Translations under genes and position numbers: made by a program | The notes under the pieces: generated by a model | What the model was told of the DNA's origin: nothing | The model's database searches: none | Seen by the model: the letters and a program-made list of their open reading frames with translations, nothing else | From: an uncultured Ruminococcus sp. | GTDB taxonomy: Bacteria > Bacillota > Clostridia > Oscillospirales > Ruminococcaceae | Direction: 5' to 3' | Length of the DNA stretch: 5,116 bases | NCBI GenBank assembly: GCA_946188175.1 | Contig: CAMHUJ010000163.1 | Span: 1-5,116, forward strand | In this document: piece after piece, positions 1 to 3,716 of the stretch | How positions within the stretch are numbered: the first letter of the stretch is position 1 | Layout of the letters: the number at the start of each line of letters is the position of its first letter

Positions 1-1
1 C

Positions 2-724
2 GTCGTTGATGCGATGACCGGTCAGGATGCCGTCAATGTTGCAAAGGCATTCGACGAAGCGCTCGGCATCACGAGTGTGCTGATGTCCAAGCTCGATTCC
101 GATACCAGAGGCGGTGCGGCGCTCTCCGTGCTCTCCGTCACCGGCAAGCCGATCAAATATGTCGGTATGGGCGAAAAGCTCGACGACTTCGAGCAGTTCC
201 ACCCCGACAGAATGGCGTCCAGAATCCTCGGCATGGGCGATGTGCTCTCGCTGATTGAAAAGGCAGAGGATGTCTACTCCAAGCAGGAGGCGGAGCGCCT
301 GACCCAGAAGCTCCAGAAGAGCCAGTTTGATATGGAGGATCTGCTCGAGCAGATGCGCCAGATCCGCAAAATGGGCGACCTCAAAAAGATCGTCGGTATG
401 CTGCCGGGCGTCGGCAACAAGATCGACGAGCTGGATATCGACGACAATGCATTCGGCAGAGTTGAGGCGATGATCACCTCAATGACACCGGCAGAGCGTG
501 CAAAGCCCTCGATCATCAATCCGTCGCGCAAGCGCAGAATCGCCAAGGGCTCCGGCACGGAGGTGCAGGACGTCAACCGTCTGCTCAAGCAGTTTGAGCA
601 GATGCAGCAGATGATGAAGAAGCTCGGCGGCATGAACGGCAAGAAGGGTCTCTTCGGCAGACGCAAGATGCCGAAGCTCGATCCGAAAATGCTGGACGGC
701 ATGGGCGGCTTCCCGAAATTCTGA
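2..724 (+). CDS. ffh: Signal recognition particle GTPase Ffh (SRP54), 3' part
   Basis: This is the C-terminal 240 residues of the SRP protein that binds 4.5S/6S SRP RNA and the signal sequences of nascent membrane and secreted proteins, and delivers them to FtsY at the membrane. The reading frame is already open at base 2, so the start lies upstream. The first residues (VVDAMTGQDA) belong to the end of the G domain. The guanine-specificity loop follows at 86-97 as SKLD, then the RGGAALS segment and the GMGDVLSLIEKAE linker. The methionine-rich M domain comes next: an SMTPAER segment, then the SRP-RNA-binding stretch PSRKRRIAKGSG at 521-556, then a Met/Gln-rich helix (QFEQMQQMMKKL) and a Met/Gly tail ending GGFPKF. 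The G4 motif is SKLD rather than the usual TKLD, a mild variation. The stop TGA is 722-724. The identification is secure from these family motifs; only the missing N-terminal half is unseen. Confidence 0.97.
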   Translation, partial: VVDAMTGQDAVNVAKAFDEALGITSVLMSKLDSDTRGGAALSVLSVTGKPIKYVGMGEKLDDFEQFHPDRMASRILGMGDVLSLIEKAEDVYSKQEAERLTQKLQKSQFDMEDLLEQMRQIRKMGDLKKIVGMLPGVGNKIDELDIDDNAFGRVEAMITSMTPAERAKPSIINPSRKRRIAKGSGTEVQDVNRLLKQFEQMQQMMKKLGGMNGKKGLFGRRKMPKLDPKMLDGMGGFPKF

Positions 725-726
725 GG
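723..726 (+). promoter_or_regulatory. Shine-Dalgarno overlapping the ffh stop codon
   Basis: GAGG at 723-726 overlaps the ffh TGA and lies 7 bases before the GTG at 734. It is the only ribosome-binding-like sequence near that start and supports GTG over the next in-frame ATG (M27, inside the first membrane helix). The overlap suggests that translation of the small gene is coupled to termination on ffh; this is inference. Confidence 0.5.
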
Positions 727-733
727 CAGCGCC

Positions 734-979
734 GTGGTTACGAATAACAATGATCCGTTCATCCACTGGCTGACGTTTCTGATTCCGGTTGTGCTGCTCG
801 GAAGCGGCGTCATGGTGCTGGTCTCGGCACTGTTCGGCTTTCCGAAGATGTATGAGAAAAGCAAAAATCCGCAGATGCAGGATCAGCTTGCACGGTGGGG
901 CAAAACGAAGGCGCGCATCATCCACGCAATCGCGTCGCTGCCGCTGATCGCATTCGGCGGCTGGCTGCTCTATTGCTAG
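734..979 (+). CDS. Small two-helix membrane protein, unknown function
   Basis: I do not recognise this 81-residue protein. It has a short polar N-terminus (residues 1-11, with NNND), a hydrophobic helix at about 12-36, a charged loop at about 37-61 (KMYEKSKNP, then RWGKTKAR), and a second hydrophobic helix at about 62-80, ending in a terminal cysteine. The layout predicts a membrane hairpin with both ends on the same side. The positive charges sit in the loop, so the positive-inside rule would place the loop in the cytoplasm. The start is GTG, ten bases after the ffh stop and in the same reading frame as ffh. No ATG occurs earlier, and the first in-frame ATG would remove most of helix one. 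Its position between ffh and rpsP is not part of the standard cluster. A link to membrane protein insertion is possible from context only. It could also be a chance ORF, but the clean two-helix pattern and tight spacing argue for a real gene. Confidence 0.7.
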   Translation: MVTNNNDPFIHWLTFLIPVVLLGSGVMVLVSALFGFPKMYEKSKNPQMQDQLARWGKTKARIIHAIASLPLIAFGGWLLYC

Positions 980-1010
980 CTGAACGGACCGGTGCAGCGG
1001 TAAATCCGAT

Positions 1011-1039
1011 TTCATTGCAAACACTCATATTTGCATGAA
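1011..1039 (+). repeat. Imperfect inverted repeat upstream of rpsP
   Basis: TTCA-(T)-TGCAAA at 1011-1021 and TTTGCATGAA at 1030-1039 are inverted copies with one unpaired T (1015) and an 8-base gap. The repeat covers the candidate -35 box of the rpsP promoter. It could be a protein-binding operator or, if transcribed from further upstream, an RNA hairpin. No T-tract follows, so it is not an intrinsic terminator. Confidence 0.5.
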
Positions 1040-1045
1040 TATATA
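1015..1045 (+). promoter_or_regulatory. Candidate sigma-70-type promoter for rpsP-khpA
   Basis: TTGCAA (1015-1020, four of six matches to the -35 consensus) is followed 19 bases later by TATATA (1040-1045, four of six matches). It lies in an AT-rich patch that contrasts with the GC-rich coding DNA on either side. The spacer is longer than the 17-base optimum, so this is only a candidate; rpsP may also be read from the ffh transcript, since no terminator is visible between them. Confidence 0.35.
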
Positions 1046-1073
1046 TGTTATCAAAATGTGGAGGTGAATAAAC

Positions 1074-1316
1074 ATGGCAGTTAAGATTCGTCTGAGAAGA
1101 ATGGGCGCAAAGAAGGCTCCGTTCTACCGCATCGTCGTCGCTGACGGCAGATATCCGAGAGACGGCCGCTTCATTGAGGAGATCGGCTACTACGATCCGA
1201 CCAAGGAGCCGTCCGTTGTAAAGGTTGACGCTGAGAAGGCAAAGACCTGGCTTCAGAACGGCGCACAGCCGACTGATACCGTCCGCGATATCCTGAAGAA
1301 GCAGGGTGTGCTGTAA
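1074..1316 (+). CDS. rpsP: 30S ribosomal protein S16
   Basis: An 80-residue ribosomal protein S16, a small-subunit protein that binds 16S rRNA and helps assemble the 30S body. The family signature runs through the N-terminal half: VKIRLRRMGAKKAPFYRIVV (residues 3-22), then the ADGRYPRDGR segment (23-32) and EEIGYYDP (35-42). The C-terminal half carries the expected KAKTWLQNGAQPTDTVR pattern (55-71). The length is typical for the shorter Firmicute form. The ATG at 1074 has a strong GGAGGTG ribosome binding site at 1060-1066. It follows ffh and the small membrane gene and precedes khpA by 35 bases, matching the conserved Gram-positive order ffh-rpsP-khpA. The stop is TAA at 1314-1316. Confidence 0.98.
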   Translation: MAVKIRLRRMGAKKAPFYRIVVADGRYPRDGRFIEEIGYYDPTKEPSVVKVDAEKAKTWLQNGAQPTDTVRDILKKQGVL

Positions 1317-1351
1317 TCGGCATTCCCCACTAACTTATCTGGGAGAAAATC

Positions 1352-1585
1352 ATGAAAGAACTGTTGTATGCAATCGTAGAAGGCTTGGTCACGGACAAGA
1401 CCGCAATTCAGATTACCGAGGATGCGGTAAATGAAGAAGGAATCACCGTTCTGCATCTTACCGTCGCGCCGGATGACATGGGTCGTGTTATCGGAAAGCA
1501 GGGCAGAATTGCAAAGGCAATCCGCACACTGATGCGTGCAGGTGCAGCCCGTGAGAACCTGAAAGTTGCAGTGGAGATCGACTGA
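1352..1585 (+). CDS. khpA: KH-domain RNA-binding protein KhpA (YlqC family)
   Basis: A 77-residue protein that is nearly all one KH domain. The RNA-gripping GXXG loop is seen as IGKQG at residues 47-51 within MGRVIGKQGRIAKAIRTLM (43-61), followed by the final strand LKVAVEID. In Firmicutes such as Streptococcus pneumoniae, KhpA pairs with KhpB (EloR/Jag) to bind RNAs and influence cell elongation and division; that role is transferred from the family. It lies 35 bases downstream of rpsP, its usual neighbour, and is probably cotranscribed with it. The start ATG has a GGGAG ribosome binding site at 1341-1345. An intrinsic terminator begins 30 bases after the stop, so khpA appears to be the last gene of its transcript, which is unusual since rimM and trmD commonly follow. 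Confidence 0.95.
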   Translation: MKELLYAIVEGLVTDKTAIQITEDAVNEEGITVLHLTVAPDDMGRVIGKQGRIAKAIRTLMRAGAARENLKVAVEID

Positions 1586-1615
1586 TCTGCACATAAAATT
1601 GCACAGGAAAATTAT

Positions 1616-1660
1616 GGGGCAGGAGCCGGTTTCCGGTTTCTTGCCCCTGATTTTTATTTT
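1616..1660 (+). terminator. Intrinsic terminator after khpA
   Basis: GGGGCAGGAGCCGG (1616-1629) pairs with CCGGTTTCTTGCCCC (1633-1647) through 14 pairs, two of them G-T, with one bulged T and a TTT loop. It is followed by TGATTTTTATTTT (1648-1660). This is a textbook Rho-independent terminator and closes the ffh-rpsP-khpA unit. Confidence 0.93.
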
Positions 1661-1775
1661 GCGGGATGATCAGATATTTGAAAGGAAGGCGCGGCGGCAT
1701 GCACCGGATCATGCGATAAGTAAAAAGCGCCAATTTTATGTACGCAGTATCTCCGGAAATTTCTGCATTCAGCAC
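1661..1775. other. Unassigned intergenic stretch between terminator and promoter
   Basis: This 115-base stretch holds no convincing gene. It contains nested inverted repeats: GGCGC (1688-1692) with GCGCC (1727-1731), enclosing GCATG (1697-1701) with CATGC (1710-1714). It also has an 8-base palindrome, GAAATTTC (1756-1763), about a dozen bases before the -35 box of the next promoter, which could be an operator. None of these is long enough to assign a function. Confidence 0.4.
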
Positions 1776-1804
1776 TTGCGTTTTTTCTGAAAATAGAGTA
1801 TAAT
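1776..1804 (+). promoter_or_regulatory. Sigma-70-type promoter for the oadG-oadB unit
   Basis: A perfect -10 box TATAAT (1799-1804) lies 17 bases after TTGCGT (1776-1781), which keeps the TTG of the -35 consensus. Transcription would start near 1811, giving a leader of about 27 bases before the ATG at 1838. It sits just downstream of the khpA terminator, as expected for an independent unit. Confidence 0.8.
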
Positions 1805-1837
1805 AAATATGTATGTAATATTAAGGGAGGTCTTTCC

Positions 1838-2281
1838 ATGTTCTCATATCCCGTCATGCTGGCGGATAAGGTCCTGCGCGGCACTGAGAAGCTGACCGGC
1901 ACCGAGATCATCTCAATGACACTCATCGGTCTGTCCGTCGTATTCTGCGCGCTGCTCATCCTTGTCGTATTTCTGTGTTGCTCCGGCGGCTTCTTCAAAA
2001 AGACAACCGTCCCGCCAAAGGCTGCTCCGAAAAAGGAAGCACCCAAATCCGCACCGGCAAAGGCACCGGTCAAAGCCGCTGTCCCGAAGGCAGCCGCTCC
2101 GGCATCTGCCGCAGAGGATGATTCCGAGGTCATTGCGGTGATCATGGCGGCGATCTCGGCAATGGGCGCTGCGGAGGGCAAACAGTATCAGCTTCGCTCC
2201 GTGCGGCAGGTCTCGCGCGGCGGCTCCGGACGTTCCGTCTGGGCACAGGCCGGCGTGCTGGATGCAACACGTCCCTTTTAA
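1838..2281 (+). CDS. OadG/MmdD-like small subunit of Na+-pumping decarboxylase
   Basis: A 147-residue protein with the layout of the small membrane subunit (OadG gamma or MmdD delta) of biotin-dependent sodium-translocating decarboxylases. That subunit anchors the soluble carboxyltransferase to the membrane beta subunit. Residues 25-47 form one membrane helix (ISMTLIGLSVVFCALLIL and on), preceded by a short N-terminus. A flexible linker rich in Ala, Pro and Lys follows at 58-92. The compact C-terminal domain (94-147) shows the family pattern: EVIAVIMAAISAM, then LRSVRQV, then GRSVWAQAG. No biotinylation motif (AMKM-like) is present, so the Ala/Pro linker should not be read as a biotin carrier. 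AGGGAGG-type binding site GGGAGG (1825-1830) sits 7 bases before the ATG. The beta-subunit gene follows after 55 bases, strongly supporting the assignment. Whether the substrate is oxaloacetate, methylmalonyl-CoA or another acid cannot be told from this subunit. Confidence 0.85.
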   Translation: MFSYPVMLADKVLRGTEKLTGTEIISMTLIGLSVVFCALLILVVFLCCSGGFFKKTTVPPKAAPKKEAPKSAPAKAPVKAAVPKAAAPASAAEDDSEVIAVIMAAISAMGAAEGKQYQLRSVRQVSRGGSGRSVWAQAGVLDATRPF

Positions 2282-2336
2282 GATCGGATCAGACTGATTC
2301 AGCAACAGATAAAAATAACTTTGGAGGACTTAAACA

Positions 2337-3548
2337 ATGGGCGGTGTATTAGATTTCTTTACTAACACCCTCGGCGGTCTCTGGTCAGACAGCGGCATTC
2401 ATGCGCTGTTTGCCGAAGGCGGCTGGAAGAATCTGATTATGATTCTGGTTTCGTTTGTATTTATGTATCTTGCAATCGCAAAGGGCTTCGAGCCGCTGCT
2501 GCTGCTGCCGATCTCCTTCGGTATGCTGCTGACGAATCTCCCTATGGCAGGGCTCTATCATCCGGATCTCTGGGTGCTCGTTGACGGGCATGTCAATTAC
2601 GGAGAGGTGCTCAAAGAGGGCGGTTTGCTCGATATATTGTACTTAGGCGTCAAGCTGCAAATATATCCGCCGCTGATCTTCCTCGGCATCGGATGTATGA
2701 CCGACTTCTCCCCGCTGATTGCAAACCCCAAGAGCTTCCTGCTCGGTGCTGCCGCACAGGGCGGTATCTTCTTCACCTTCGTCGTTGCAGGTCTGCTCGG
2801 CTTTACCGCAGCAGAGGCAGGTTCCATTGCAATCATCGGCGGTGCGGACGGTCCGACTGCAATCTATGTTTCCACCAGACTGCTGACAGGCGGCGGCGCG
2901 ATCACGACGGGTAATATCGCGCTGGCTGCATATACTTATATGGCACTTGTCCCGATCATTCAGCCGCCGATCATGAAGGCGCTGACCTCCAAGAAGGAGC
3001 GCTCGGTCAAAATGGAGCAGCTCCGCACCGTTTCCAAGACCGAGAAGATCATCTTCCCGATTGCGGTTACGATCATCGTTTCGCTGCTGGTTCCGTCCGC
3101 AGCACCGCTCGTCGGCATGCTGATGTTCGGCAACCTGCTGAAAGAATCCGGCGTTGCCGCACGACTCATTGATACCGCACAGAATGCGCTCATGAACATC
3201 ATCACGATCTTCCTCGGCGTTTCCGTCGGTGCAACGACCAAGGCGGATCAGATCATCAACATCAAGTTCGGCGGCGTCATGCTGCTGGGCGTCATCGCAT
3301 TCTCGCTCGGTACGGCCTGCGGTCTGATCTTCGGCAAGATCATGTACAAGGTCACGGGCGGCAAGGTCAACCCGCTGATCGGTTCCGCCGGTGTTTCGGC
3401 TGTTCCGATGGCAGCACGTATCTCCCAGAAGGTCGGCGCGGAAACCGATCCGACAAACTTCCTGCTGATGCACGCCATGGGACCGAATGTCGCGGGCGTT
3501 ATCGGCTCTGCTGTTGCAGCAGGCGTTCTGCTCTCCGTCATCGGCTGA
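2337..3548 (+). CDS. oadB: Na+-translocating decarboxylase beta subunit (OadB/MmdB/GcdB family)
   Basis: A 403-residue, very hydrophobic membrane protein that decarboxylates the carboxybiotin on its partner carrier and couples this to pumping Na+ out of the cell. Family landmarks in order: FEPLLLLPISFGMLLTNLP (51-69), KLQIYPPLIFLGIGCMTDFSPLIANP (106-131, shown by its core IYPPLIFLGIG), GGADGPT at 168-174, NPLIGSAGVSAVPMAAR (345-361) and GPNVAGVIGSA (382-392). Asp171 in GGADGPT corresponds to the essential Asp203 of Klebsiella OadB, and Asn384 lies in the conserved C-terminal ion-path segment. Length is within the family range. The ATG has a GGAGG site at 2323-2327. It follows the small subunit by 55 bases and is probably cotranscribed with it. 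The symbol oadB names the family; mmdB (methylmalonyl-CoA) or gcdB (glutaconyl-CoA) are equally possible because beta subunits do not reveal the substrate. Confidence 0.95.
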   Translation: MGGVLDFFTNTLGGLWSDSGIHALFAEGGWKNLIMILVSFVFMYLAIAKGFEPLLLLPISFGMLLTNLPMAGLYHPDLWVLVDGHVNYGEVLKEGGLLDILYLGVKLQIYPPLIFLGIGCMTDFSPLIANPKSFLLGAAAQGGIFFTFVVAGLLGFTAAEAGSIAIIGGADGPTAIYVSTRLLTGGGAITTGNIALAAYTYMALVPIIQPPIMKALTSKKERSVKMEQLRTVSKTEKIIFPIAVTIIVSLLVPSAAPLVGMLMFGNLLKESGVAARLIDTAQNALMNIITIFLGVSVGATTKADQIINIKFGGVMLLGVIAFSLGTACGLIFGKIMYKVTGGKVNPLIGSAGVSAVPMAARISQKVGAETDPTNFLLMHAMGPNVAGVIGSAVAAGVLLSVIG

Positions 3549-3598
3549 GCAGGCGCTGACCGCTGATTCCGGCGGCAATCAAATTATAGGAACAAAAA

Positions 3599-3663
3599 AG
3601 GCGGCTGAGTGTCTCCGATTCCGGTTATTCGGAGCGCGGAGGATGCTCTGCCGTCTGGTTTTT
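3599..3663 (+). terminator. Long hairpin plus T-tract between oadB and adhE
   Basis: AGGCGGC (3599-3605) pairs with GCCGTCT (3650-3656, one G-T). After a T-T mismatch, GAGTGT (3607-3612) pairs with ATGCTC (3643-3648, two G-T). After a bulged G (3642), CTCCG (3613-3617) pairs with CGGAG (3637-3641). TTTTT (3659-3663) follows two bases after the stem. It probably ends the oadG-oadB transcript. The left arm CTCCGA (3613-3618) can instead pair with TCGGAG (3629-3634), giving an alternative small hairpin, so a regulated leader role for adhE is conceivable. Confidence 0.7.
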
Positions 3664-3667
3664 ACAC

Positions 3668-3680
3668 TTTTACCGTAAAA
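3668..3680 (+). repeat. 13-base palindrome upstream of adhE, possible operator
   Basis: TTTTACCGTAAAA is a perfect inverted repeat of 6-base arms around a central C. It begins four bases after the terminator T-tract and overlaps TAAAAT (3676-3681), the best -10-like hexamer before adhE, though no good -35 box is found at the right distance. It does not resemble a Rex site (TTGT...ACAA type). Regulatory function is inferred from position and symmetry only. Confidence 0.4.
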
Positions 3681-3716
3681 TATCAGAGATTACCCATTAA
3701 AAAACGGAGGTGCACC

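Noticed and set aside
977..1001. Short GCTG...CAGC repeat with an inner ACCGGT after the small membrane gene, as a terminator
   Set aside because: The stem is only four pairs and no T-tract follows, so termination between this gene and rpsP is not supported.
274..1024. Two overlapping open frames on the minus strand (274-864 and 479-1024)
   Set aside because: Both are shadows of ffh and the small membrane gene; they overlap each other and show no domains or ribosome binding site.
1699..1719. A six-codon mini-ORF after an AAGGAAGG sequence, as a possible leader peptide
   Set aside because: It lies upstream of the oadG promoter (-10 at 1799-1804), so it would not be on that transcript, and no promoter for it is seen after the khpA terminator.
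1566..1790. A 74-codon plus-strand frame starting inside khpA
   Set aside because: It reads through the khpA terminator stem and T-tract and has no proper ribosome binding site, so it is not a plausible gene.
2009..2113. Ala/Pro/Lys-rich linker of the OadG-like protein as a biotin carrier hinge
   Set aside because: Such linkers also precede biotin domains, but the following domain has no AMKM-like lysine site and instead matches the OadG/MmdD C-terminal pattern.
1654..2181. A 175-codon minus-strand frame with an Ala/Gly-rich product
   Set aside because: It is antisense to the OadG-like gene; the Ala/Gly-rich stretch merely mirrors the Ala/Pro/Lys linker codons on the plus strand.
2643..3578. 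A 311-codon open frame on the minus strand
   Set aside because: It is antisense to oadB; the product is a low-complexity mix of Asp, Arg, Cys and Gln with no family pattern, while the plus strand encodes a well-conserved membrane protein.
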